DNA of 64,000 bases, taken from Pseudomonas sp. LS.1a. GTDB taxonomy: Bacteria; Pseudomonadota; Gammaproteobacteria; Pseudomonadales; Pseudomonadaceae. Made by a program: the position numbers and the translations under genes. Positions 37,651-46,493 of the stretch are shown one piece after another (within the stretch, counting starts at the first letter, position 1; each line of letters starts with the position of its first letter). The DNA lies in contig NZ_CP092827.1 of the NCBI RefSeq assembly GCF_022533585.1, forward strand, positions 5,426,001-5,490,000, in the 5' to 3' direction. The notes under the pieces are model-generated. The model searched no databases and had not been told where the DNA came from. It saw only the letters and a program-made list of their open reading frames with translations.

Positions 37651-38586
37651 TCAGCCCAGGCGCTGGTCGATGAAGTCGAAGTAGCGCTGGCGAATGCCCG
37701 GTAGCTCGTTGGCCAGGTGGTGACGGGCCTCAGGCAGCATCAATATCTGTGGCTCGGCAAACTTGGTCTTGAGTACTTCAAGGTTGTACGGCCAGTCCAC
37801 TGTGCCATCCGCCTCTCCTTGCACGATCAACGGCCGCCGCGTACTGCGCGGCGCGGCCTCGATGCGCTTGACCCAGGCAATCAAGGCGCCCACCCAGGCC
37901 GTTGGCAGGCGGCGCGGTTGCAGCGGGTCGGCTTCCAGAAACGGCAGAAAGGCCGGGTCATTGGTGTTCTCGCTGAAACGCCGTTCGATGCCGTTCACGA
38001 AGTGACGCAGCACGCGATAGCTCAGCTTCGACCAGCGCCAGGCACAGGGCCGCACCAGCGGTGCCAACAGGATGACCTGGCCATCGATGGGGCTGCGCGC
38101 ACCCTGGTTCAACAGGTGGTCCACGGCGATGGCGCCACCGGTGCTTTGCCCGCACAGGTGCCAGGGGCGCGGCAGTTGCAGCGTGCGCGCCTGTTCGAAC
38201 AATGCCTCCAGCACCTGCTGGTACACCGCGAAATCACTGATGCTGGCCCGCTCGCCGCTGGACAGACCGTGGCCGGGCAGGTCGCAGCTGATCACGGCGA
38301 AACCCTGTTTGAGCGCCCAATCGATCACATGCCGGTAGAGGCCCATATGGTCGTAATAGCCGTGCAGCAGGAACAGCGTCGCGGTCGGCTGTTCGGGTAG
38401 CCAGACCTGCCCGACCAGGTCGAACCCGGCAGCCTGAAAGCCACCCAGCCAGCTATGTGCCGGCAGGTTCAGGCCATAGAAGCGCTGGTAGTCCTGCGCC
38501 TGCGCCGACAACGGCTGGCGAGCGGTCAGCGGCGCCAGGCTGGTGCGCAGGAGGTCAGGGTGAAAGGCAGCGGGCATCGGGTACAT
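37651..38586 (-). CDS. alpha/beta hydrolase, monoacylglycerol-lipase-like
   Basis: 311 residues. Serine hydrolase fold of the Hydrolase_4 type: oxyanion segment LFLLHGYYDHMG, nucleophile elbow LCGQSTGGAIA, catalytic Asp region VQGEADGTVDW and His in PEARHHLANE. Related proteins are lysophospholipases or monoacylglycerol lipases; the substrate is not determinable. The stop is immediately adjacent to the stop of the convergent DUF2059 gene. ATG 38586 or 38577 are both possible starts. Confidence 0.82.
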   Translation of the reverse strand: MYPMPAAFHPDLLRTSLAPLTARQPLSAQAQDYQRFYGLNLPAHSWLGGFQAAGFDLVGQVWLPEQPTATLFLLHGYYDHMGLYRHVIDWALKQGFAVISCDLPGHGLSSGERASISDFAVYQQVLEALFEQARTLQLPRPWHLCGQSTGGAIAVDHLLNQGARSPIDGQVILLAPLVRPCAWRWSKLSYRVLRHFVNGIERRFSENTNDPAFLPFLEADPLQPRRLPTAWVGALIAWVKRIEAAPRSTRRPLIVQGEADGTVDWPYNLEVLKTKFAEPQILMLPEARHHLANELPGIRQRYFDFIDQRLG

Positions 38587-38696
38587 CCACAGTGAAGCAA
38601 GTATTGATCTGGGATATTCAGCTCTGGCTGGCGTCGTGGCAAGCTTGCTCACCTTCGAACCACCAGCACCGCTCCTACAGGGACCGCGGAAACTTC

Positions 38697-39266
38697 ATGA
38701 AGACTCGGCTCATCAAACCGCTGTGCACGGCAATCACCCTTCTGGTCGGCGTGACCATCCTCTGGCAGGCCTACACCACCTTCCAGGCCCGCTACCTGCG
38801 ACCGTTCGACAACCAGGCGACGCTGTTCGATGGTAGCCAGCTGCGACTGCCCACCGAACTGGCTGGCCCCGGCCCGATCCGGGTAGTGCATTTCTGGGAC
38901 CCGGCCTGCCCGTGCAACGTCGGCAACCAGCAGCACCTGGGCGACCTGGTCAGCCAGTTCGCCAGCCAGGGCGTGATCTTCCACGTGCTGCAAAAGCCCG
39001 GCAGCCACGGCCAACTGCCCGCCAACCTCACCGCCCTCAAGCCACTCGCCGGCCTGCCCGGCAGCGAACACCTGCCCGCCTCCCCGGCGGTGGCTATCTG
39101 GGACCGGCAAGGCCACCTCGCCTACTTCGGCCCCTACAGTGAAGGCGCGGTGTGCAACGCCAGCAACAGCTTCATCGAACCGGTCCTCAAGGCGCTGCTC
39201 GACGGCCGCCAGGTGAGCGCCTCCAATACCCTGGCGGTGGGCTGCTACTGCTCTTGGGCCGGCTGA
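38697..39266 (+). CDS. membrane-anchored thioredoxin-like protein with CPC motif
   Basis: 189 residues. Residues 8-27 form a membrane anchor. The following domain has a thioredoxin-like beginning (IRVVHFWDPACPCNVGNQQHL), but the usual CxxC is replaced by CPC. A second cysteine cluster is at the end (CNASNS, and VGCYCSWAG). I think this matches DUF6436. A redox or metal-binding role at the periplasmic face is plausible but unproven. Its last 22 bases overlap the end of the convergent acetyltransferase gene. Confidence 0.72.
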   Translation: MKTRLIKPLCTAITLLVGVTILWQAYTTFQARYLRPFDNQATLFDGSQLRLPTELAGPGPIRVVHFWDPACPCNVGNQQHLGDLVSQFASQGVIFHVLQKPGSHGQLPANLTALKPLAGLPGSEHLPASPAVAIWDRQGHLAYFGPYSEGAVCNASNSFIEPVLKALLDGRQVSASNTLAVGCYCSWAG

Positions 39267-39811
39267 CGCACCCGAGCCGGGTTGCCCACGACTACCGCGC
39301 CCGCCGGCACGTCACGGGTGACCACGCTACCGGCACCCACCACGGCGTTGTCACCGATGGTCACCCCCGGCAGGATGATCGCCGCGCCGCCGATCCACAC
39401 ATTGTTGCCGATGGTCACCGGCCGACCGCTCTCCAGCCCGGTGCGGCGCACCTCGGGGTCGAGCGGGTGGTCGGCGGTATAGATCTGCACGTTGGGGCCG
39501 ATCTGGCAGTCGTCACCGATTCGCACCGGCAGCACGTCGAGGATCACGCAGCTGAAATTCATGAAGGTATTGCGGCCGACGCTGATGTTGTAGCCATAGT
39601 CGCAATAGAACGGCGGGCGGATCACCGCGCCTTCACCGACCTGGCCAAAGTGCTCTAGCAGCAGCCCGTGACGTGCGTCGTTGAGCAACTCGACACTGCT
39701 GTTGTAGCGGTGCATCCAGTGCTTGTTGGCGATCTGCTCGGCCTGCAGCTCGGGGCAGCCAGCGTGATAGAGCTGGCCTGTAAGCATTTTCTGTTTTTCG
39801 CTAAGGGACAT
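39245..39811 (-). CDS. maltose/galactoside O-acetyltransferase-family enzyme
   Basis: 188 residues. Left-handed beta-helix hexapeptide repeats (IRPPFYCDYGYNISVG, CQIGPNVQIYTADHPL, VTIGNNVWIGGAAIILPGVTIGDNAVVGAGSVV) follow an N-terminal Maa-type region (SEKQKMLTGQLYHAGCPELQ). The catalytic His is in TADHPLD. It transfers acetyl from acetyl-CoA to a sugar hydroxyl. Specificity, maltose versus galactoside versus nodulation-factor type (Maa/LacA/NodL), cannot be set from sequence. Confidence 0.9.
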   Translation of the reverse strand: MSLSEKQKMLTGQLYHAGCPELQAEQIANKHWMHRYNSSVELLNDARHGLLLEHFGQVGEGAVIRPPFYCDYGYNISVGRNTFMNFSCVILDVLPVRIGDDCQIGPNVQIYTADHPLDPEVRRTGLESGRPVTIGNNVWIGGAAIILPGVTIGDNAVVGAGSVVTRDVPAGAVVVGNPARVRQPAQEQ

Positions 39812-39897
39812 GGAAACTCCTTCCTGGGGCTATGCTCTGTTCGCGAATCCGCCGATCATCGGACCACATTTTTCGCTTGAACGCACAAGGAGCCTGC

Positions 39898-42261
39898 ATG
39901 AAGCGCAGCCTGACCCTGTTGGCCGTGGTAGTTGCCGTGGCCGCCGGCGCCGGATACTGGTATGTGCAGGGCAAGCTGCCACAACGCGAGGGCGAGGTGG
40001 CCATCGCCGGCCTGCAGGCCCCGGTCAGCGTGCGCTACGACGCCCGCGGCGTACCGCACCTGCAGGCGCAGAGCGAACCGGACCTGTACCGTGCCCTCGG
40101 TTACGTGCATGCCCAGGACCGGCTGTTCCAGATGGAGATCCTGCGCCGCCTTGCCCGGGGCGAGCTGGCCGAGGTGCTGGGTGACAAGCTGCTGCCCACC
40201 GACACCCTGTTCCGCAGCCTGCGCATTCGCGAGCAGGCAGCACTGATGGCCAAGCGTCAGGACCGGCAAGCGCCCGCCTGGCAAGCCCTGCAGGCCTACC
40301 TTGAGGGGGTGAACAGCTGGCAGGCCAGCCACCCCAAGCCCATGGAGTTCGACCTGCTGGGCATCACTGCGCGCCCGTTCAGCGCCGAAGACACCCTGAG
40401 CATCGCCGGCTACCTGGCCTACAGCTTTGCCGCCGCGTTTCGCACCGAGCCCGCGCTGACCTACATTCGCGACCAGTTGGGCCCCGAGTACCTGAACATC
40501 TTCGATCTCGCCTGGCAGCCCGAGGGCGCCTTGGGTACACCGCTGGCCGCTGCCGACTGGCAAAGCCTGGAAGCCCTCGCCCGCCTCAGCCATGAAGCAC
40601 TGGGTGACGCGGGCATCCCGCAATTCGAGGGCAGTAACGCCTGGGCCGTGGCCGGTAGCCGTACCCGCAGTGGCAAGCCACTGCTGGCCGGCGACCCGCA
40701 CATCGGTTTCGCGGTGCCGGCGGTGTGGTACGAGGCCGAGCTGTCGGCGCCCGGTTTCAACCTGTATGGCTACTTCCAGGCGCTCAACCCGTTCGCCCTG
40801 CTCGGCCACAACCGCGACTTTGGCTGGAGCCTGACCATGTTCCAGAACGACGACGTCGACCTGATCGCCGAACGCACCAACCCGGCCGACGCCAACCAGG
40901 TGATGGTCGATGGCAAATGGCAGGCGTTGGAGAAGACCGAGCAGCAGATCGCCGTCAAAGGCGAAGCACCGGTCACCCTCAGCCTGCGCCGCTCGCCCCA
41001 CGGCCCGATCGTCAACGACGTGCTGGGCGCCACCGCCGGGCCCACGCCTATCGCCATGTGGTGGGCGTTCCTGGAAACCGAAAACCCGATTCTCGACGGT
41101 TTCTACCAGCTCAACCGCGCCAATACCCTGGGCAAGATGCGCGAGGCCGCGGCCAAGGTGCATGCGCCGGGGCTGAACCTGGTCTGGGCCAATGCCCGTG
41201 GCGATATCGGCTGGTGGGCGGCGGCGCAGTTGCCGATTCGCCCCGACGGCGTCGATCCCGCGTTCATCCTCGACGGTGGCAGTGCGCAGGCCGACAAGCT
41301 CGGCTTCTATCCATTCAGCGTCAACCCGCAACAGGAGAACCCGGCGCGCGGCTACATTGTCTCGGCCAACTACCAGCCGCCGGCGGTGGTGCCGGTACCG
41401 GGCTATTACAACCTGCCGGACCGTGGCCGCCAGCTCGACCGCCACCTGGCCGACCCCGAGGTGAAGTGGGACACCCAAAACAGCCAGGCGCTGCAACTGG
41501 ACACTGCCAGCGACCATGGCCCGCGCACCCTTGCACCACTGCTGGCAACGCTACGTGCAGTGGCCGAAGGTGACGAAGAGAAAGAGCTGGTCGAGCAACT
41601 GGCAGCCTGGGGCGGCGACTACCCGCTCGACTCTACCAGCGCCACACTGTTCAACCAGTTCCTCTACGAACTGGCATTCGCGGCCCTGCATGACGAACTG
41701 GGCGACACCTGGTTCCCGGTGCTGATCAGCACCCGCGCCATCGACGCCGCCCTGCCGCGCCTGGCGGCGGATGCCGATTCGCCCTGGTGGAGCACTCGCG
41801 GAGGCAACCAGCGCACCGACCGTACCGCCGTGGTACGCACGGCGTGGCAGAACAGCTTGAAGCACCTGCGGGAGACTGTGGGCAGTGACCCGGCCAGCTG
41901 GCAGTGGGGCAAGGCGCATACCCTGACCCACAACCACCCGCTGGGGGTCAAAAAGCCGCTGAACCTGCTGTTCAACGTCGGCCCGTTCGCTGCACCGGGC
42001 ACCCATGAAGTGCCGAACAACCTCTCGGCGAAAATCGGCCCGGCGCCATGGCCGGTGACCTATGGGCCGTCGACTCGGCGGCTGGTCGACTTTGCCGATG
42101 CCGGGCAGGCGCTGACCAGCAACCCGGTCGGCCAGAGTGGTGTGCCGTTCGACAGGCATTTTGCGGATCAGGCCGAAGGGTATGTGCAGGGGCAGTACCA
42201 GAAGGCGCAGATGGGGGTGATTCCGGCGCAGAGTACCTTGCGTCTGGTGCCAGTACCGTAG
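39898..42261 (+). CDS. penicillin/acyl-homoserine-lactone acylase family (Ntn hydrolase)
   Basis: 787 residues. A signal/anchor (residues 1-20) is followed by an alpha chain, a spacer and a beta chain that begins at the catalytic Ser246 in FEGSNAWAVAGSRTRSGKPLLAGDPH, exposed by autocleavage in this family. VHAQDRLFQMEILRRLARGELAE in the alpha chain and NHPLGVKKPLNLLFNVGPF near the C-terminus are also typical. The sequence resembles the QuiP-like branch that degrades long-chain AHL signals in Pseudomonas, but beta-lactam or other amide substrates are possible. Start at 39898 follows AAGGAG. Confidence 0.88.
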   Translation: MKRSLTLLAVVVAVAAGAGYWYVQGKLPQREGEVAIAGLQAPVSVRYDARGVPHLQAQSEPDLYRALGYVHAQDRLFQMEILRRLARGELAEVLGDKLLPTDTLFRSLRIREQAALMAKRQDRQAPAWQALQAYLEGVNSWQASHPKPMEFDLLGITARPFSAEDTLSIAGYLAYSFAAAFRTEPALTYIRDQLGPEYLNIFDLAWQPEGALGTPLAAADWQSLEALARLSHEALGDAGIPQFEGSNAWAVAGSRTRSGKPLLAGDPHIGFAVPAVWYEAELSAPGFNLYGYFQALNPFALLGHNRDFGWSLTMFQNDDVDLIAERTNPADANQVMVDGKWQALEKTEQQIAVKGEAPVTLSLRRSPHGPIVNDVLGATAGPTPIAMWWAFLETENPILDGFYQLNRANTLGKMREAAAKVHAPGLNLVWANARGDIGWWAAAQLPIRPDGVDPAFILDGGSAQADKLGFYPFSVNPQQENPARGYIVSANYQPPAVVPVPGYYNLPDRGRQLDRHLADPEVKWDTQNSQALQLDTASDHGPRTLAPLLATLRAVAEGDEEKELVEQLAAWGGDYPLDSTSATLFNQFLYELAFAALHDELGDTWFPVLISTRAIDAALPRLAADADSPWWSTRGGNQRTDRTAVVRTAWQNSLKHLRETVGSDPASWQWGKAHTLTHNHPLGVKKPLNLLFNVGPFAAPGTHEVPNNLSAKIGPAPWPVTYGPSTRRLVDFADAGQALTSNPVGQSGVPFDRHFADQAEGYVQGQYQKAQMGVIPAQSTLRLVPVP

Positions 42262-42324
42262 GGCTGCAAAGCGGCCCTCGACAATTTCGAATACCCTACA
42301 GCACTCCCGGCCGAGACCCATTCC

Positions 42325-43143
42325 ATGCAAAGACACTTCATCGAAATCGACGGCGCCCGCATGAGCTACATCGACCAGGGCCAGGGTTTCCCGGTCCTGC
42401 TCGGCCACAGCTACCTGTGGTCCGCCGAGATGTGGCAGCCACAAATCGAGGCCTTGTCAGCACACTTCCGCGTCATCGTCCCCGAACTGTGGGGCCACGG
42501 CGGCTCCGATGCTCCGCCTGCCACGACCATCGACATGAGCGCCCTGGCCCGCCAGCATCTGGCACTGCTGGACGCCCTGGACATTGGCAAATGCCATTTG
42601 GTCGGCCTGTCGGTCGGCGGCATGTGGGGCGCGCAACTGGCCCTGGAACACCCCGAGCGGGTAGACCGCCTGGTGCTGATGGACACTTACCTCGGCGCCG
42701 AGCCGGAGGCGACCCGGCTCAAGTACTTCGGCCTGCTCGACGCCGCCAGTGCTGCGGGGCTGTTCCCGGAGCCATTGTTGGATATCGTCGTGCCGATCTT
42801 CTTCCATGCAGGCGGGCAGACTGTGCCGGAAGTGCGCGAAGGCTTCCGCGCAGCATTGAAGGCGAACAGCGCCGAGGTGATTCGGCACAGTCTCGATCCG
42901 ATGGGGCGGGTGATCTTTGGCCGGCCAGACCTGTTGTCACGGCTGGGAGAACTGGCCAGTGAGCGGACCATCGTTGTCTGTGGCGACCAGGACATCCCAC
43001 GGCCGCCGGAAGAGTCCAATGAAATGGCACGGATCATTGGCTGCCTGGCGGCGCAGATTCCGTTTGCGGGGCATATCTCCAGCCTGGAGAACCCGCGGGT
43101 GGTGAATGAATTCCTTTTGAACTGGCTGCCGCGCAACCAGTGA
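42325..43143 (+). CDS. alpha/beta-fold hydrolase
   Basis: 272 residues. Motifs are LLGHSYLWSAEMW (oxyanion), the nucleophile elbow HLVGLSVGGMWGAQLAL, catalytic Asp region VVCGDQDIPRPPEES and the late His in FAGHISSLENP. It resembles esterase or 3-oxoadipate enol-lactonase-like hydrolases. It lies 63 bp after the acylase gene on the same strand and may be cotranscribed. The substrate is unknown. Confidence 0.85.
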   Translation: MQRHFIEIDGARMSYIDQGQGFPVLLGHSYLWSAEMWQPQIEALSAHFRVIVPELWGHGGSDAPPATTIDMSALARQHLALLDALDIGKCHLVGLSVGGMWGAQLALEHPERVDRLVLMDTYLGAEPEATRLKYFGLLDAASAAGLFPEPLLDIVVPIFFHAGGQTVPEVREGFRAALKANSAEVIRHSLDPMGRVIFGRPDLLSRLGELASERTIVVCGDQDIPRPPEESNEMARIIGCLAAQIPFAGHISSLENPRVVNEFLLNWLPRNQ

Positions 43144-43167
43144 TATTGCCGGGGCTGCCTTGCAGCC

Positions 43168-43256
43168 CTTGTGGGAGCGGGTTCACCCGCGAAGCAGGCA
43201 ACTCGGTGTATGACACCGGCTTTGCCGGTGTTCGCGGGTGAACCCGCTCCCACAAC
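43168..43256. repeat. REPIN
   Basis: Inverted REP pair (TTGTGGGAGCGGGTTCACCC and complement) with an inner hairpin ACACCGGCtttGCCGGTGT, between the hydrolase and the amino-acid-binding protein gene. Confidence 0.92.
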
Positions 43257-43272
43257 GGCCCCATTTACCCGA

Positions 43273-44145
43273 CTAACCCTGCCACTTGCCCCCTTCCACA
43301 ATCACGCTTTCCGGCTTGGTGTCATCGCTCAGTTCCTTGCGTACATACTGGTCATACAGCTTCAGCAGAAACTTCTCCTCCCCCAGCTTGGCCAGCTCGG
43401 CATTCACCCAGTCACGCAGCTCGGTGTTGCCCTTCTTCACCGCCGGTGCAATCGGGGCTTCTTCACCCAGCAGCTCAGGCAGCACGCGGTAGCCCGGGTT
43501 CTGCTTGGCCCAGCTGAACAGAATCAGGTTGTCCTGTGCATAGGCATCGCCACGTCCGGTGGCCAGCGCTTGCAGCGACTCGCTGTTCTTCTCGAACTTG
43601 AGCAGTTTCCAGTCCGGATGGTTCTTGGTCAGCCAGATATCAGCGGTAGTGCCGGTGGTGACGATGATGGTCTTGTCGGCCAGGTCGTCGAGCTTCTGCA
43701 CCGGGCTGCCATCCGCGACGATGGCCTGCACGGCAACGCGCAGGTTGGGGTTGGTGAAGTCCACCGCTTCCTTGCGCTCCGGGGTCACGGTCATGTTGGC
43801 GAGGATCAGGTCGACCTTGTCGCTCTGCAGGAACGGGATACGGCTGGCCGGCTCCACGGCAACGAACTCGACCTTGTTTTCATCGCCCAGCAGGTCCTTG
43901 GCCAGGCGCCGGCCAATGTCGGTGTCAAAGCCCACGTAGCGGCCCTTTTCATCGACGAAACCGAACGGTGGCTTGTCGGTGAACACCCCGACGATCAGCT
44001 TGTCACGGGCCTTGATGGTTTCCAGGTAGCTGGTGGACGGCGAGGCCGCCGCGGGCTTGGGTGGTTCTTCAGCCTTGTTGCAGCCGGCCAGCAGGGCCAG
44101 GCCGAACAGCGGCACCAGCAGTTTGGTGAGGTTGGCAGTTTTCAT
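43273..44145 (-). CDS. polar amino acid ABC transporter, substrate-binding lipoprotein
   Basis: 290 residues. A lipoprotein signal ends at LLAGC (cysteine at about residue 22). The SBP_bac_3 fold follows (KLIVGVFTDKPPFGFVDEKG, GFDTDIGRRLAKDLL, DLILANMTVTPERKEAVDFTNP). It is the last gene of a four-gene minus-strand operon and overlaps the ATPase gene by 4 bp. Sulfur neighbours suggest cystine or another sulfur amino acid, but the ligand cannot be read. Confidence 0.9.
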   Translation of the reverse strand: MKTANLTKLLVPLFGLALLAGCNKAEEPPKPAAASPSTSYLETIKARDKLIVGVFTDKPPFGFVDEKGRYVGFDTDIGRRLAKDLLGDENKVEFVAVEPASRIPFLQSDKVDLILANMTVTPERKEAVDFTNPNLRVAVQAIVADGSPVQKLDDLADKTIIVTTGTTADIWLTKNHPDWKLLKFEKNSESLQALATGRGDAYAQDNLILFSWAKQNPGYRVLPELLGEEAPIAPAVKKGNTELRDWVNAELAKLGEEKFLLKLYDQYVRKELSDDTKPESVIVEGGKWQG

Positions 44146-44915
44146 GACAGTTCCTTGTGCAGTGTCTTCGGCAGGCTTTCTACGAAGGAGAATTTCTCCA
44201 GGAACTGCTGCGCGCGTGCGGTCCGCGGTCGGGTGAAGAAGCTCTCGGGGTCACCCTGTTCAAGGACCCTGCCGGCCTCCATGAACACGATGCGGTCGGC
44301 CACCGCGCGAGCGAAGGCCATTTCGTGGGTAACGATGAGCAAGGTCATACCGTCGCGGGCCAGGCCCTGGATCACCTGCAGCACCTCCTTGACCATTTCC
44401 GGGTCGAGGGCCGCGGTAACCTCGTCGAACAGCATCACCTCGGGGTTCATGCACAGCGAGCGCACGATGGCGATGCGCTGTTGCTGGCCCCCGGACAACT
44501 GCCGGGGAAAGGCGTCGCGCTTGTCCAGCAGGCCGACCCGCGCCAACAGCGCCTCGGCCTGGGCCTGCGCTTCGGCGCGCTCGCGCTTTTGCACCTTGAG
44601 CGGGCCAAGCAGCAGGTTGTCGATCACGCTCATGTGGCCGAACAGGTGATAGCTCTGGAACACCATGCCGACCCGCTGGCGGATTTCGCGCCAATCGGTG
44701 CGCGGATCGAGCAGCTCCTGCCCGGCCAGGCGCAAGTGGCCGCCGTGGGCCTGCTCCAGGCCGTTGAGGCAGCGCAGCAGCGTGCTTTTGCCACAGCCGC
44801 TGGGGCCGAGAATGACCACCACCTCGCCGGCCGCCACCTGGAGGTCGACGTCCTTGAGCACCTGGTGCTCGCCAAAGAACTTGTTGAAACCCTGGAATTC
44901 GATCAATGCGCTCAT
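44142..44915 (-). CDS. polar amino acid ABC transporter, ATP-binding protein
   Basis: 257 residues. Walker A GPSGCGKST, Q-loop MVFQSYHLFGHMSVIDNLLL, signature LSGGQQQRIAIVRSL and Walker B VMLFDEVTAALDPEMV, typical of the GlnQ/HisP group. It overlaps the genes on both sides by 4 bp, implying tight translational coupling with the permease and binding protein. Confidence 0.95.
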   Translation of the reverse strand: MSALIEFQGFNKFFGEHQVLKDVDLQVAAGEVVVILGPSGCGKSTLLRCLNGLEQAHGGHLRLAGQELLDPRTDWREIRQRVGMVFQSYHLFGHMSVIDNLLLGPLKVQKRERAEAQAQAEALLARVGLLDKRDAFPRQLSGGQQQRIAIVRSLCMNPEVMLFDEVTAALDPEMVKEVLQVIQGLARDGMTLLIVTHEMAFARAVADRIVFMEAGRVLEQGDPESFFTRPRTARAQQFLEKFSFVESLPKTLHKELS

Positions 44916-45571
44916 GAGTGGGCCCAGCGGCGTTCCAGCACGCGTGAAGCGGCGGACAGCGGATAACAGACGATGAAGAAGAACAGGAACAAGGCACCGT
45001 AGATCAGCACCGACTCGTAGGTGCGTTCGATGATCTGCTGGCCGGCCTTGATCACCTCGACCACGCCGATCAGCACCGCCAGCGAGCTGGTCTTGATGAT
45101 TCGCGTGTAGATGTTGATGGTCGGCGGGGTCATGCGCTTGAGCGCCTGTGGCAACAGCACGTAGCCATACAGCTGCCAGCAGGCCAGGCCGATCGACAGC
45201 CCCGCCTCGCGCTGGCCGCGCGGCAGCGAACGTAGCGCGCCTCGCACCACCTCACCCACCTCGCTGGCGCCCCACAGGCCCAGCACCAGCACCGCGCACC
45301 AGAAGCTGGGGATGCTCAGGGCAAAGAAGATCGGCAGGCCGAAGAACACCAGGTACAGCCAGACCAGCACCGGGATGGCACGGAACAGTTCCAGGTACAC
45401 CTGCAAGGCGATATTCAGGGCCCGGTTGCCCAAGGTTGCCAACACACCATAAAGCACACCGCCCAGCGTCGCGAAGAGGATGCCCAGCGCGGAGATGGCC
45501 AGGGTCTGCGCCGCACCGCCTGCCAGCTGCGGCAACGCCTGCAACAGCAGTTCAGACGCCGAACTGGGCAT
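44912..45571 (-). CDS. polar amino acid ABC transporter, permease 2
   Basis: 219 residues with about five membrane helices of the HisM/GlnP family, including the EAA-like loop AGLSIGLACWQLYGYVLLPQALKRMTP. The start at 45571 has an exact AGGAGG site 8 bases upstream, and the gene begins inside the end of permease 1 (20-bp overlap). The two permeases should form the heterodimeric channel. Confidence 0.93.
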   Translation of the reverse strand: MPSSASELLLQALPQLAGGAAQTLAISALGILFATLGGVLYGVLATLGNRALNIALQVYLELFRAIPVLVWLYLVFFGLPIFFALSIPSFWCAVLVLGLWGASEVGEVVRGALRSLPRGQREAGLSIGLACWQLYGYVLLPQALKRMTPPTINIYTRIIKTSSLAVLIGVVEVIKAGQQIIERTYESVLIYGALFLFFFIVCYPLSAASRVLERRWAHS

Positions 45572-46217
45572 GTTGCAGCCTCCTTTCGACATGGCGCAGC
45601 AGCAACGACAGCGGCAGGAACAGCAGCACGCAGAGCAGGGTCAGCACGGTGAGCATTTCATAGGTCTTGTAGTACAGCGCGATGTAGTTCTTGGTGGTGT
45701 AGAGGATTTCCGGCACGGCCACCGCCGACACCACGGTGGTTTCCTTGAGCAGGAAGATAAAGTTGGCGAACAGCGCCGGCAGGCTGAGGATGCCGGCCTG
45801 CGGCAGCACCACGTGGCGCAGCAGCTGGCCTTCGGACAGGCCGATGGAGCGCCCGGACTCCAGCTGGGCACGGGGCACGGCCTCGATGCCGGCGCGCAGC
45901 ACTTCGGTCAGGTAGGCACCGCCCATGAAAGTCATGGTGATGATTGCCGCGGCAAAGCCGGAAATCTTCAGGCCCAGGCTGGGCAAGGCGAAGTAGACGA
46001 AGAACAGCTGGATCAGCAGCGGCGTGTTGCGCGCCAGCTCCACGTAGGCTTTTACCAGGCGCCACAGGTACGGGGTGCGCAATACCAGCAGTGTGGCGTT
46101 GACCAGGGCGACCAGCAGCGAGGTGACGATGGCGATCAGGCCGACCTGCAGGGTCACGCCCACTGCCTTGAGGAAGGCGGGCAGCGTGCTGAGGATGAAT
46201 GCGGTGTCGAGGGTCAT
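45552..46217 (-). CDS. polar amino acid ABC transporter, permease 1
   Basis: 221 residues, about five helices, with the family loop ESGRSIGLSEGQLLRHVVLPQAGILSLP. First gene of the operon permease-permease-ATPase-binding protein. The leader upstream (46218-46320) is AT-rich and holds a perfect CTAAAAA-c-TTTTTAG dyad at 46272-46286, the likely promoter/operator zone. Confidence 0.92.
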   Translation of the reverse strand: MTLDTAFILSTLPAFLKAVGVTLQVGLIAIVTSLLVALVNATLLVLRTPYLWRLVKAYVELARNTPLLIQLFFVYFALPSLGLKISGFAAAIITMTFMGGAYLTEVLRAGIEAVPRAQLESGRSIGLSEGQLLRHVVLPQAGILSLPALFANFIFLLKETTVVSAVAVPEILYTTKNYIALYYKTYEMLTVLTLLCVLLFLPLSLLLRHVERRLQHAQFGV

Positions 46218-46271
46218 GGGTAAAGCAGGTCTGCAGGGTGCGCGTGGGCACGATAGATAGACTCTAATGAT

Positions 46272-46286
46272 CTAAAAACTTTTTAG
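46272..46286. promoter_or_regulatory. palindrome upstream of the amino acid ABC operon
   Basis: CTAAAAA-c-TTTTTAG is a perfect 7-bp dyad in an AT-rich stretch about 55-70 bp before the operon start at 46217. The position fits an operator or the core of a promoter; the cognate regulator is not known. Confidence 0.5.
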
Positions 46287-46326
46287 TAAATACCTTTATA
46301 GAATATTCATATCACCGAGACGTCAC

Positions 46327-46429
46327 GCAGTACCCTGTGGGAGCGGGCGCGCCCGCGAACACCGGCGTAGCCGGTGCCATCCACCGCGTCGCCTGCTTCG
46401 CGGGCGAGCCCGCTCCCACAGGGTACTGC
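46327..46429. repeat. REPIN
   Basis: Inverted pair GCAGTACCCTGTGGGAGCGG and its exact complement with a GCGGGCGCGCCCGC-type core, plus an inner ACCGGCgtaGCCGGT hairpin, between metQ-like gene and the amino acid ABC operon. Confidence 0.92.
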
Positions 46430-46440
46430 GCCCACAAGCA

Positions 46441-46467
46441 AAAACGCCGACACATGGTGTCGGCGTT
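46441..46467 (-). terminator. intrinsic terminator of the metQ-like gene
   Basis: Read on the minus strand, AACGCCGACAC-cat-GTGTCGGCGTT is followed by a T run. It lies 27 bases after the stop of the MetQ-like gene. Confidence 0.93.
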
Positions 46468-46493
46468 GGGTCATGCAAGGTAATGCAAGCGCA

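Noticed and set aside
38655..38690. Possible decayed REP half (CCGCTCCTACAGGGACC)
   Set aside because: Only a partial match and no inverted partner.
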